Below, piece by piece: positions 9,323-17,968 of a DNA stretch of 64,000 nt (positions are counted from its first letter, which is position 1; every line of letters starts with the position of its first letter). The notes under the pieces are model-generated. The model made no database searches. It saw only the letters and a program-made list of their open reading frames with translations, and had not been told where the DNA came from. The position numbers and the translations under genes are program-made. The DNA is from RYN-230 sp963717125 (lineage in GTDB: Bacteria > Actinomycetota > Actinomycetes > Streptosporangiales > Streptosporangiaceae), in contig CAVQVG010000007.1 of NCBI GenBank assembly GCA_963717125.1, positions 186,001 to 250,000 on the forward strand, read 5' to 3'.

Positions 9323-9660
9323 GAATGACCATGGCGGTCGCGTTCCGGGCGTGTAGCAGCCCGGGACAGAAAGTGTTACCGATCAGATAGAGGGGACCGT
9401 GTTTAGTGATGTTCCTCGGGCAGCTGCGCACGGCTGCCCGGGTACCGGGTGCCGCGCTGCCAGGGCGCTTGCCTTACCGAAACGATCATTAGTTGCTCTC
9501 CCAGCCAATGACCCGGCCACCTATTATCGTGGTGTTCCCCGTAGCACCTGTTATACGGTAAGCGGTATCCCGGCCGGAAAGCAACTGGAAGTTTTCCCGC
9601 GCGCCACTTATTGCGCTAATCCGGTAAGAAAGTGCCGATATCCGGGCCGATAGGGGCGCA
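9323..9660. other. Non-coding promoter region upstream of cslA, with hairpin
   Basis: 338 bp without a gene, less GC-rich than its surroundings. It contains a perfect 8-bp inverted repeat, CGGGCAGC / GCTGCCCG with an 8-nt spacer (9417-9440), and AT-rich boxes such as TATTAT near 9530 that could serve as -10 elements for cslA on the minus strand. I looked for c-di-GMP and ydaO riboswitch cores and did not find a convincing match. Confidence 0.45.
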
Positions 9661-10218
9661 TCAGGACACGCCGGGCCGGTCCGTGGCCTGGCGGCCCGGT
9701 GGCGGTGGGCCCAGGTAGACGAGCTCGTCCAGCGAATTGCCGTCGCGGAAGGTGACGGTGACCGCGCCGGCCCGCACCCAGCCGCAGCTCTCGTACAGCC
9801 GGATCGCCCCGGTAAGGTCGGCGGCGACGTCGAGGACCGGCCACAGTCCCCGGCCGACGGCCTGCTGCCAGCCGTGGTCCAGCAGGCGCCGGCCGACCCC
9901 GGCCCGCCGGGCGCCCGGCGCCACCAGCAGCCGGGAGATCACGCCGAGATGGCTGGCGGGCTGCCCGGTCACCGCGCTGGCCAGTTCCATCGCCCCAGGC
10001 GCGGTCCGCGGCCGCAGCGCGACATGCCCGGCGATCCGCCCGGCCAGCTCGGCCACCCACACCCCGTACGCATCCGGCATAACGAGGAAGTCGCGGAGAT
10101 CGCCCGGCAGGTAATGCGGATACCCGTCCCGCTCATGCACCGCCCGGGCCAGCTCGGCGCACCCGGCCAGGTCCGCCTCGGTGCGTCCGCGGAGCAGCAC
10201 GCCAACACTCTGCCACAC
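9661..10218 (-). CDS. GNAT-family N-acetyltransferase
   Basis: A 185-residue single-domain acetyltransferase that transfers an acetyl group from acetyl-CoA. The acetyl-CoA binding motif A is seen at LLVAPGARRAGVGRRLLDHG (residues about 98-117). A C-terminal strand-helix with YESCGWVRAGA follows, typical of GNAT motif B. The substrate (small molecule, antibiotic or protein N-terminus) cannot be inferred. It stands alone between the cslA promoter region and the broken enoyl-CoA hydratase. Confidence 0.85.
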   Translation of the reverse strand: MWQSVGVLLRGRTEADLAGCAELARAVHERDGYPHYLPGDLRDFLVMPDAYGVWVAELAGRIAGHVALRPRTAPGAMELASAVTGQPASHLGVISRLLVAPGARRAGVGRRLLDHGWQQAVGRGLWPVLDVAADLTGAIRLYESCGWVRAGAVTVTFRDGNSLDELVYLGPPPPGRQATDRPGVS

Positions 10219-10354
10219 CGACGGCGCGCGGCCGAGAACGCATTATCGGCTCCAGGGAAATTCACGATCCTCAGCTAGGGTTCCAGGGAGTCGAACGCAG
10301 TCTTAGGCGGCTCAAAGCAAGCCCGGTGAAGGCGCAGCGCCGACGAGGTGTGAG

Positions 10355-11024
10355 ATGGCCATTCCCAAGCTCAACGACAAAGGCCGCATGGCCGACATTT
10401 CGCTCTCCCCGAGGTCAAGATCACCGTCGAGCGGCGCGGTGAGATCGTCCTGATCGGGGTTAATCGGCCCCAGGTCTACAACCGGTTCGACCCGGACGCC
10501 TTCTTCGGCCTGGCCAAGGCGTACTACGACTTCGACAACGACCCGAGCCTGCGGGCGGCGGTGTTCTTCGGCCACGGCGAGAACTTCTCCCGTGGGATCG
10601 ACGTGGACGCCTTCGCGCCCCTGGCCAAGGCCGGCCAGCCGTTCGCGATCAAGGATGGCATGCTCGATCCCCGACCATCCGATTTCCGCGGGAAGCGGGC
10701 TGGGGGAACGCCATGCGCTACATGCTCACCGGCGACCACTGGGGCGCGGAGGAGGCCTATCGGATCGGCGTGATCCAGGAGATCGCCCCCAACCCGGCCA
10801 AGGCGCTGGAAGCGGGGATCGGGCTGGCCCAGAAGATCGCCGCGTGCGGGCCGCTCGGCATCAAGACCACGCTGGAGTCCGCTCACCTCTCGATCGACGA
10901 GTCCGAAGCGGCGGCGTTCGCCAAGCTCAATGAGCAATTTGGCGGGCTCTTCCGCACTGAGGACTTCATCGAGGGCCGCAAGGCTGAGGCGGAGGGACGT
11001 CCCCCCGTCTACCAAGGCAAGTAG
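10355..11024 (+). pseudogene. Crotonase (enoyl-CoA hydratase/isomerase) remnant with internal deletion
   Basis: The N-terminal part reads VKITVERRGEI, IGVNRPQVYN and FFGHGENFSRGIDVDAF, a crotonase fold. The C-terminal part reads GWGNAMRYMLTGDHW through EGRRPPVYQGK-like residues. The expected middle of about 50 residues, containing the oxyanion-hole and active-site helix, is absent: sequence passes directly from DGMLDP to IRFPREAGWG near 10672-10681, with a change of frame. A second shift is needed near 10407-10410 (CCCC) to join MADISLS to PEVKITV. A ribosome site (GAGGTG) and ATG 10355 remain. It should not encode an active enzyme. The deletion is larger than base-calling errors normally produce. 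Confidence 0.8.
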
Positions 11025-11057
11025 GCGGGCTCGCGTCCCGGGTGATCGCTGTCTGGG

Positions 11058-12005
11058 TCACAGGCGGGGGAAGGTGAGGCCGGGGTTGTGCTCGGAGAGC
11101 ACCGACGACGGTCCGATGAGGGCTTTGTCCGGTTCCCCGATGGCCTGCTCATCCTTGCCGTCGTAGTCGAATTTCCGTAGCACGTGCTTGATCGCCTCGA
11201 GCCTGGCCCGCTTCTTATCGTTGCTTTTGACCACCGTCCACGGCGCGTGCTCGGTGTCGGTGTAGTGGAACATCGCCTCCTTGGCGTCGGTGTAGGCGTC
11301 CCACTTGTCCAGCGACTGCAGGTCCATCGGGCTCAGCTTCCACTGCCGGACCGGGTCAACCCGGCGGATGACGAACCTCGTGCGCTGCTCGGCGGGGGTC
11401 ACCGAGAACCAGAACTTCGTCAAGTGCAGCCGGGAGCGAACCAGCATGCGCTCGAAGTTCGGCGCCTCCCGCATGAACTCCCAGTATTCCGCGTCAGTGC
11501 AGAAGCCCATCACCCGCTCGACGCCCGCCCGGTTGTACCAGGAGCGATCGAACATGACGATCTCACCGGCCGCAGGCAGATGCGGTACGTAACGCTGGAA
11601 ATACCACTGGGTCCGCTCCCGCTCGCTCGGCTTGGCCAGCGCGACCACCGTGGCGCCCCGCGGGTTCAGGTGCTCGGTGAACCGCTTGATGGTGCCGCCC
11701 TTGCCGGCCGCGTCGCGGCCCTCGAACACGATCACGAGGCGCTGGCCGGTGGACTTCACCCAGTTCTGCAGCTTGACCAGTTCGATTTGCAGCGGGCGCT
11801 TGAGGTACTCGTACTCTTCCCGGGTCATCTTCGTGGAGTACGGGTAATCCTCGCGCCAGGTGTTGACCACCCGGCCGTCCGGCCAGTGCAGCACGGGATC
11901 GTCGTGTTCATCGTCGTCGTCAACCGTCAGCCCCGCGACCAGGACAGGATCGGAGGCCCAGTCCTCTGGCAGCGCATTGAACGCAGAATTGGATTGACCA
12001 GCCAT
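11058..12005 (-). CDS. ppk2: Polyphosphate kinase 2 (class I PPK2)
   Basis: A 315-residue kinase that uses polyphosphate to phosphorylate ADP or GDP (or the reverse). The Walker A motif is FEGRDAAGKGG (about residue 85), the lid lies around AKPSERERTQWYF, and Walker B is IVMFDRSWYNR. A single PPK2 domain of this length fits class I enzymes. ATG 12005 begins MAGQSNS; a longer open frame upstream has no ribosome site. It converges with the crotonase remnant and follows the epoxide hydrolase on the same strand, though a functional link is not evident. It probably acts in phosphate and energy storage. Confidence 0.92.
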   Translation of the reverse strand: MAGQSNSAFNALPEDWASDPVLVAGLTVDDDDEHDDPVLHWPDGRVVNTWREDYPYSTKMTREEYEYLKRPLQIELVKLQNWVKSTGQRLVIVFEGRDAAGKGGTIKRFTEHLNPRGATVVALAKPSERERTQWYFQRYVPHLPAAGEIVMFDRSWYNRAGVERVMGFCTDAEYWEFMREAPNFERMLVRSRLHLTKFWFSVTPAEQRTRFVIRRVDPVRQWKLSPMDLQSLDKWDAYTDAKEAMFHYTDTEHAPWTVVKSNDKKRARLEAIKHVLRKFDYDGKDEQAIGEPDKALIGPSSVLSEHNPGLTFPRL

Positions 12006-12075
12006 GTCACCAGCACAGCACATTCCGGGTGCCGGTCACGAGAGTTCTGGTATGCGCCGCCCGGTCGGTGTCTGG

Positions 12076-13302
12076 TTAGCGCAGCGTCCGGAACCCCGCA
12101 CGAACCTCTTCGGAGAAGAGTTGCGGCTCCTGCCAGGCGGCGAAGTGGCAGCCCCGGTCAACCTCGTTGAAGTAGATGAGCTTGGGGTAGGCCCGCTCGG
12201 CCCAGCTGCGCGGGGCCCGGTAGATCTCCTTGGGGAAGACCGTGACGGCGGCCGGGATGTTGACGTTCTTGGCACCGAAGAAGTCGTACGCGTTCTCCCA
12301 GTACAGCCGGCCAGAGGAAACCCCGGTGTTCGTCAGCCAGTAGAACGTGACGTTGTCGAGGACTTCGTCCCGGGTCAGGTTGCCGACGGGGTGGCCCATG
12401 ACGGCGTCCGCGATGTCCTGGTAGCTGGCCGCGTCGTGGTTGATTATCCAGGCGGCCAGGCCGACGGGGGAATCAGCCACTCCGTAGAGCGTTTGCGGCT
12501 GCGTCCCCATTTCGATCCCGTAGCCGAGGCCCTTCGTGTAGAGGAAGTTCAGCTGCTCGTACGTGCGGCTTTCGGCAGCGGACAAACCGGACGGCGGCGG
12601 GCCGCCGGCCCCTAGTACATTGCGCGCCAGCGCCGTTGAGGCATTGGGTGGAACAACGCCAGGCATGTTGGTGTGCATGCCGATCAGCCCCGGAGGCTCC
12701 TGCGTGGCCAGCACGTCCGTAACGATCGCGCCCCAGTCGCCGCCTTGCGCCACGTACCGCGTGTAGCCCAGGCGTTTCATCAGCTCCGCCCAGGCACGTG
12801 CCATGCGGTCCGGGCCCCAGCCGGTCTCCCGCGGCTTGCCGGAGTACCCGTAGCCCGGCATCGACGGAATCACCAGATGAAAAGCGTCCGAGGCGCTCGC
12901 GCCGTGTGCCGTGGGATTGGTGAGCGGATCGATAACCTCCAGCATCTCGATGATTGAGCCGGGCCAGCCATGCGTGATGATCATTGGGAGCGCGTCGTCA
13001 TGGTCCGAGCGAACATGAATGAAGTGAATGTCGAGCCCGTCGATTTCGGTCATGAAGTGCGGCAGGGCCTTCAGCTTCGCCTCGCACCTGCGCCAGTCGT
13101 AGTCTGTCGCCCAGTAGCGGGCGAGTTCCTGCATGACCGCCAGCTTCGGCCCCTGCGAGTGATCGCCGACGAGTTCCTGGTCGGGCCAGCGGGTGGCCGA
13201 GACGCGCGCACGCAGCGCCTCCAGTTCCGCCTCGGGAGTGACCGGGATCGTGAACGGGCGGATCGCGGCGGCGCTGGCTGAGCTTTCGGTCGGGGCTGAC
13301 AT
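12076..13302 (-). CDS. Epoxide hydrolase (EHN-type alpha/beta hydrolase)
   Basis: A 408-residue epoxide hydrolase with the N-terminal EHN lid domain (RPFTIPVTPEAELEALRARV, RWPDQEL) followed by the alpha/beta-hydrolase core. The oxyanion motif is HGWPGS and the nucleophile Asp lies in GGDWG. The late catalytic His is in RGCHFAAWQEP. It opens epoxides, or may act on juvenile-hormone-like and xenobiotic substrates. ATG 13302 is chosen for its AAGGAG site; the open frame extends upstream without a better start. The 267-bp gap beyond it contains CCTAT-N7-ATAGG (13469-13485), a weak candidate operator. Confidence 0.9.
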   Translation of the reverse strand: MSAPTESSASAAAIRPFTIPVTPEAELEALRARVSATRWPDQELVGDHSQGPKLAVMQELARYWATDYDWRRCEAKLKALPHFMTEIDGLDIHFIHVRSDHDDALPMIITHGWPGSIIEMLEVIDPLTNPTAHGASASDAFHLVIPSMPGYGYSGKPRETGWGPDRMARAWAELMKRLGYTRYVAQGGDWGAIVTDVLATQEPPGLIGMHTNMPGVVPPNASTALARNVLGAGGPPPSGLSAAESRTYEQLNFLYTKGLGYGIEMGTQPQTLYGVADSPVGLAAWIINHDAASYQDIADAVMGHPVGNLTRDEVLDNVTFYWLTNTGVSSGRLYWENAYDFFGAKNVNIPAAVTVFPKEIYRAPRSWAERAYPKLIYFNEVDRGCHFAAWQEPQLFSEEVRAGFRTLR

Positions 13303-13569
13303 GCGGGTCTCCTTGGTCTGGTGGCCGACGCAGAGCTGACTGCGCCGGGCGGCCGGCAGTCCCAGCAAGGGGTCACGGGCCGACTGCAGCACCCCGGCGT
13401 CAGCCAATCCACCCCTAGCACGGTCACAAGAAGGCAATCAAGGGCAAACCGGCCGGTAATCTATTCTTCCTATCTAATTAATAGGCAGTTTGCATGCCAG
13501 ATGCGCGGCGTCCGCGGCACCAGGAGCCGCCAGCCGGGCGCGATGGGTGGGTGGCCGTGGGGAGTACAG

Positions 13570-14220
13570 CTAGCGGCTGGTGAGGCCGGCTTCGTGGGCG
13601 AGCAGTCCGGCCTGCGTGCGGTTGGCGCAGCCGAGCTTGTCGAGCATCCGCGACACGTAGCCTTTGACCGTGGCCTCTGAGAGGTAGAGCCGCGCGGCGA
13701 TCTGCGCGTTCGACAGGCCGTCGCCCAGGCCGGTGAGCACCTCGGTCTCCCGTTCGGTGAGGGACCCGACCAGCCGCTGCGCGCGGTCCCGGGCCGAGTC
13801 GCGGTCGGCCGACGCGGCGACCAGCCGCTGCGCGGCCACCGGCGACAGCACCATGTGTCCTTCGGCGGCCACCTGCACCAGCCCGATCAGGTCTTCCGGT
13901 GGGGTGGACTTGACCAGGAACCCGGCGGCGCCCGCGCGGAGCGCGCGGAGCACGTACTGGTCGGCGTCGAACGTGGTCAGCACGACCACGGCGGGCGGAT
14001 GGTCCAGCTTGGTGATCCGCTCGGTCGCGGCGATCCCGTCCAGGCCCGGCATCCGCAGGTCCATGAGCACCACATCCGGCAGGCTCCGGAGGACCGCCTC
14101 GACACCCGCCGCGCCGTCATGCGCCTCGTCCACCACCTCGACGGTGCCGGCCGAGCCGAGAATCGTGCGCAGGTGCGCGCAGACCATCGGCTCGTCGTCC
14201 ACCACGACAACCCGGATCAC
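13570..14220 (-). CDS. NarL/FixJ-family response regulator
   Basis: A 216-residue two-component regulator. The receiver domain has VVVDDEPMV (acidic pocket), the phospho-acceptor Asp in VLMDLRMPG (about residue 55) and the conserved Lys in FLVKSTPPE. The C-terminal LuxR-type HTH shows LTEREtevL, GLSNAQIAARLYLSEATVK and LGCANRTQ. The gene starts inside the histidine-kinase stop (ATGA), so the two are translationally coupled. Confidence 0.93.
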   Translation of the reverse strand: MIRVVVVDDEPMVCAHLRTILGSAGTVEVVDEAHDGAAGVEAVLRSLPDVVLMDLRMPGLDGIAATERITKLDHPPAVVVLTTFDADQYVLRALRAGAAGFLVKSTPPEDLIGLVQVAAEGHMVLSPVAAQRLVAASADRDSARDRAQRLVGSLTERETEVLTGLGDGLSNAQIAARLYLSEATVKGYVSRMLDKLGCANRTQAGLLAHEAGLTSR

Positions 14221-15471
14221 GATGTCAGGCCCACCGATTCCGCGGTCGGCACGTAGGCGGGCAGCGCCACCTCGACGCAGAACCCACCGTCCGGTTCGGG
14301 CCCGGCTCGCAGCGTGCCGTGTACCAGTTCGATGCGCTGCCGCAGGTTGGCCAGGCCCAGTCCGGAGCCGGTCCCGGCCAGGCCGGGGTCAGCCAGGCCC
14401 GGCGCCAAACGGTTGCGGCTGACCGGCGGGTCGTTGTGCACGCTCAGCCGCAACTGCGCCGGGCCGTAGCCGACCCGCACCGTGACCAGGGCGCCGGGCG
14501 CGTGCTTGCGCACGTTGGTCAGCGCCTCCCGGACGACCCGGTAAGCGGTCCGGCTGACCACCGGCGAGGCGAAAGCCGGGTCACCGTCCTCGATCAGCTG
14601 CACCGGGGTGCCGACCGCGGTCGAACTCGGCGGCCAGCGCGGCGAAGTCCGCGGCCGACGCGGCCGACGGGGCCTCGTCCCCCTCCGGCGCCGTGCGCAG
14701 GATGCCGACCAGGTCGCGCAGTTCATCCAGCGCCTGGCAGCCGGCCGCGCGGAGGTCTTCCGCCGCCTGCCGGGTGGCCTCGTCCTTGGCCGTTATCCGC
14801 AGCGCGCCCGCCTGGAGCACCATCAGGCTGACCCGGTGCGTCACCACGTCGTGCATCTCACCGGCCAGCCGGGCCCGTTCCTCGGCCCGCGCTTGCTCGG
14901 CCAGTAGGTGCTGCTCCCGCTCGGCCCGTTCGGCCCGCTCGGTCAGCGCCTGGACCAGCCGCCGGCGCGCGCCGAAGTACAGCCCCAGCAGCGGCCCGAC
15001 CGCCGTGCGGAGCAGGCCGATCGTGATCACCGTGACCGACGGCTGCCACGGCCGCGCGGCGATGACGCTGAGGATGGCCACGGCGATCAACGCGGCCCGC
15101 CGGTCCCGCGCGTAGAAGATCCCGTACGCGGCCAGGACGGTCGAGTAGGGTGCCCAGACGTTCCCGGCGTGGGCCGGGGTCAGCGCACCCGCCGGATCAA
15201 TGAGCAGCGTCACGGCCAGGGTGAACGCGGCCAGAATGGCGATGACCGTGATCGGCGCCCGGCGGCGGACGGCCAGTGAGGCGCAAGCGGCCGCCTGCAC
15301 GACCAGCATGACCCACGCCAGCGGGTCCGGGTGGGCCGGCCACCAGGTGGCGCCGATCAGCGTCATGGCCGTGTCGAGCAGCACGAAGAACACGGCGAGC
15401 GCCACGTCGACCGCGACCCAGTGCCGGTTGTACCACCGCTCTTCGCACCCCATGAGCTCACGGTATGCCAT
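14217..15471 (-). CDS. NarL-type sensor histidine kinase (HisKA_3), apparent frameshift
   Basis: The membrane sensor partner of the downstream regulator. The N-terminal half has about five hydrophobic helices (residues 20-180), then a coiled linker rich in Arg/Glu, then the HisKA_3 dimerisation helix with the phospho-acceptor His in GEMHDVVTHRV. The ATPase domain is in a second frame: N-box REALTNVRKHAP, G-box GSGLGLANLRQRI. The first frame ends after ALAAEFDR and the second continues at VGTPVQLIEDGDP, so a one-base change near 14620 is required. The signal sensed is unknown. YceI and an ABC exporter lie just upstream on the other strand and could be targets; that is inference only. Confidence 0.85.
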
Positions 15472-15619
15472 CACGGCAGCCGGGCCACGGTCCGCGAAAC
15501 CATCGTCGGATCAGCACCCTACGAAAGTTGCATCCGGGCCGTCCGCACCCGCCTTTCGGCGTCCAGGACGCGACTCCTCGCCCTGCCACCGGCCGGCCCC
15601 GCTCCGGTGCACTGAGCAC

Positions 15620-16135
15620 ATGCAGATGACACCGGGCCGCACCGAGGCCACCCCACAGCTGGGCCGCTACCAGATCGACCCGAGCGGCTCTACCGTTACG
15701 TTCCGCACCCGGCACCTGTTCGGGCTGGCGCCGGTGCGCGGCCGCTTCGCCGTCCGGGCCGGGACCGTCAACGTGGCCGAGCCGCTGACCGGTTCGCGCA
15801 TTTACGCCGAGATCGAGGTGGGCAGCTTCCACACCCGCAACCCGATGCGGGACGCCCAGGTCCGCTCGGCCCGGTTCCTGGCCGCTGACGAGTACCCGGT
15901 GCTGGCGTTCAGCTCGAAAGGTGTGGATGGCCAGGTCCTCGCGGGCACGCTGACCGTGCGCGAAGTGACCAGGCCGGTCAGCGCGCGGGCCGAGGTAACC
16001 GACGTGTCCCCGCGGTCGTTCACCGCCCGGGCCACCGCCCGTATCGACCGGTACGACTTCGGCGTGACCGCGTCCCGCGGGCTGGCCGGGCGCTACCTCG
16101 ACGTGGCCGTGGAGGTCCGGTGCGTACGCAGCTGA
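15620..16135 (+). CDS. YceI-family lipocalin-like protein
   Basis: A protein of about 171 residues with the YceI beta-barrel pattern: GRYQIDPSGSTVTFRTRHLFG, then RGRFAVRAG, IEVGSFHTRNPMRDAQVRSARFL, and FGVTASRGL near the C-terminus. Family members bind isoprenoid-like lipids in a hydrophobic pocket. There is no signal peptide, so a cytoplasmic location is likely. The start could be ATG 15620 or ATG 15626. Its 3' end overlaps the ABC ATPase gene by 16 bp. A paralogue lies at 24135-24671 on the other strand. Confidence 0.85.
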   Translation: MQMTPGRTEATPQLGRYQIDPSGSTVTFRTRHLFGLAPVRGRFAVRAGTVNVAEPLTGSRIYAEIEVGSFHTRNPMRDAQVRSARFLAADEYPVLAFSSKGVDGQVLAGTLTVREVTRPVSARAEVTDVSPRSFTARATARIDRYDFGVTASRGLAGRYLDVAVEVRCVRS

Positions 16136-17141
16136 CCACCACGACCACCCCGACCACCGCCGCCACCACCGCGGCCACCGCGGCCACCGCGGTCCCGGCC
16201 GAGCCGGGCCAGCCGGCTGCGCTCACCGTGGCCGGGCTGCGCAAGAGCTACGGCCCGGTGGCGGCCGTGCGCGGGGTGAGCTTCAGCGTCCGCCGCGGGG
16301 AGATCTTCGCGCTGCTCGGCCCGAACGGCGCGGGCAAGACCACCATCCTGGAGATCCTGGAAGGGTTCCGGACCCGGGACGCCGGCCAGGTCAACGTGCT
16401 CGGCACCGACCCCGGCGACCGGGCCAGCGGCCGGGCCCTGCGGGAGCGGATCGGGCTGGTCCTGCAGGACATCGCGGTCGAGCCGTACCTGACCGTCCGG
16501 GAGACCGTGGCGCGCAACGCGGGCTACTACCCCGACCCGCGCGACGCCGGCGAGGTGATCGCGCTGGTCGGCCTCGCCCGGCAGGCCAGGCAGAAGGTGC
16601 GCGACCTGTCCGGCGGGCAGAAGCGGCGGCTGGACCTCGCCCTCGGCCTGGTTGGCCGCCCGGAGTTGCTGTTCCTGGACGAGCCGACCACCGGCTTCGA
16701 CCCGGCCGCGCGCCGGGAGGCGTGGGACGTGGTGCGCGGCCTGCGCGCGCAGGGCACCACGGTCGTGCTCACCACGCACTACATGGACGAAGCCCAGGCG
16801 CTGGCCGACCGGCTGGCGGTGATCTCGGCGGGCCAGGTGGTGGCCGAGGGGACCCGGCCGGCATCGGCGGGCGGGACCAGGCCCGGGCCCGCATCCGCTT
16901 CGCCCTGCCCGGCGGGTGCCAGCCTGCCGACCTGCCGCTTGACGCGGAGACGGCCGACGACGGCCTTATCACCATCGAGACCGCGGAGCCGACGGGGGCG
17001 CTGCACGTTCTCACCGAGTGGGCGCTGCGCCGGGGCGCGGTACTGGCCGGGCTCACCGTGGACCAGCCCAGCCTGGAAGACGTCTACCTGCGGCTCACCG
17101 CAGAAGGTGGGACGCCCGGCCCCAGCGGAAGGAGCAAGTGA
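16120..17141 (+). CDS. ABC-2 type exporter ATP-binding subunit, apparent frameshift
   Basis: A DrrA-like ATPase that powers efflux through the permease encoded next. It shows Walker A GPNGAGKTT, the Q-loop at GLVLQDIAVEP, signature LSGGQKRRLDLALG, Walker B LLFLDEPTTGFD and the switch His in TTHYMDEA. The N-terminus has an unusual Thr/Ala run of about 25 residues before the domain. After VVAEG the frame breaks at a G run (about 16847-16850). The other frame gives the expected DPAGIGGRDQARAR and LEDVYLRLT C-terminal domain, ending at TGA 17141. One extra G would restore a protein of about 340 residues. GTG 16120 lies inside yceI. Confidence 0.85.
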
Positions 17142-17950
17142 TGGCGACCGTCACCCATCGGGCCCGGCGGCACGGTACCGTTCGCCGTGCCTCGCGGCAC
17201 GATGCCGCGCTGGCCTGGCATCAGGTCCGCTACGAGCAGCTGTCGTTCTGGCGCAACCCGCAGAGCGCGTTCTTCACGTTCGTCTTCCCGGTCGTGATCA
17301 TCGTGATCTTCGGCGCGCTGTTCCGCGCCGGCGGGCGCAGCTCGTACTTCTACGGGCTGTCCGCGCTGCAGTACTACGTGCCCACGATCGCGGCCATGTC
17401 CGTGCTGGGCTCCTGCTACAGCCAGCTGGCTATCGTGATCGCGACCCGGCGGCAGGAGGGCATCCTCAAGCGGGTCCGGGCCACGCCGCTGCCCGCGTGG
17501 GGGTACTTCCTCGGCCTGCTGGCGCACTGCGTCCTGGTCAGCATCGTGGACGTCGCGCTGATCGTCAGCGTCGGCCGTCTGTTCGGGGTACCGCTGCCCA
17601 CGCACTGGGCCGCCATCGCCGTGACCCTGGTGCTCGGCGCAGCCTGCTTCTGCGCGCTGGGCGTGGCCGTCGCCTCGCTGATCCGCAACGCCGAGGCGGC
17701 CCCCGCGGTCGTGCAGCTCATCCTGTTCCCGCTGCTCTTCCTGTCCGGCACCTACCTGCCGATCCACTCCCAGGTGCTGAACCGGGTGTCCGGCCTGCTA
17801 CCGGTGCGCCCGTTCAACCAGGCCCTGCTCGGCCCGTTCGCCCAGCACACCGGCCTCGACTGGCACAGCCTGAGCGTGCTGGCCGCCTGGGGCGCGGTCG
17901 GCGCGCTGGTCGCCATCCGGCGCTTCCGCTGGGCGCCCAGACCACAGTGA
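17141..17950 (+). CDS. ABC-2 type transporter permease
   Basis: A 269-residue membrane subunit with six predicted helices, starting near FFTFVFPVVIIVIFGALF. The ABC-2 signature region is seen at ATRRQEGILKRVRATPLPAWGYF, and a typical LLFLSGTYLPI loop with VRPFNQALLG lies near the end. The start overlaps the ATPase stop as TGATG. Together they form a DrrAB-like export pair for drugs, lipids or polysaccharide; the substrate is not readable. The two-component system lies upstream on the opposite strand. Confidence 0.9.
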   Translation: MATVTHRARRHGTVRRASRHDAALAWHQVRYEQLSFWRNPQSAFFTFVFPVVIIVIFGALFRAGGRSSYFYGLSALQYYVPTIAAMSVLGSCYSQLAIVIATRRQEGILKRVRATPLPAWGYFLGLLAHCVLVSIVDVALIVSVGRLFGVPLPTHWAAIAVTLVLGAACFCALGVAVASLIRNAEAAPAVVQLILFPLLFLSGTYLPIHSQVLNRVSGLLPVRPFNQALLGPFAQHTGLDWHSLSVLAAWGAVGALVAIRRFRWAPRPQ

Positions 17951-17968
17951 CCGCGCGGCGGCGCCTGG

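Noticed and set aside
9323..9660. Possible c-di-GMP or c-di-AMP riboswitch upstream of cslA
   Set aside because: The minus strand has hairpins and a CAAGCGCCC-like segment, but neither the GEMM core nor the ydaO core is present.
13469..13485. CCTAT-N7-ATAGG dyad as an operator for the epoxide hydrolase
   Set aside because: The arms are only 5 bp and the site is in an AT-rich stretch where chance dyads are likely; no adjacent regulator fits.
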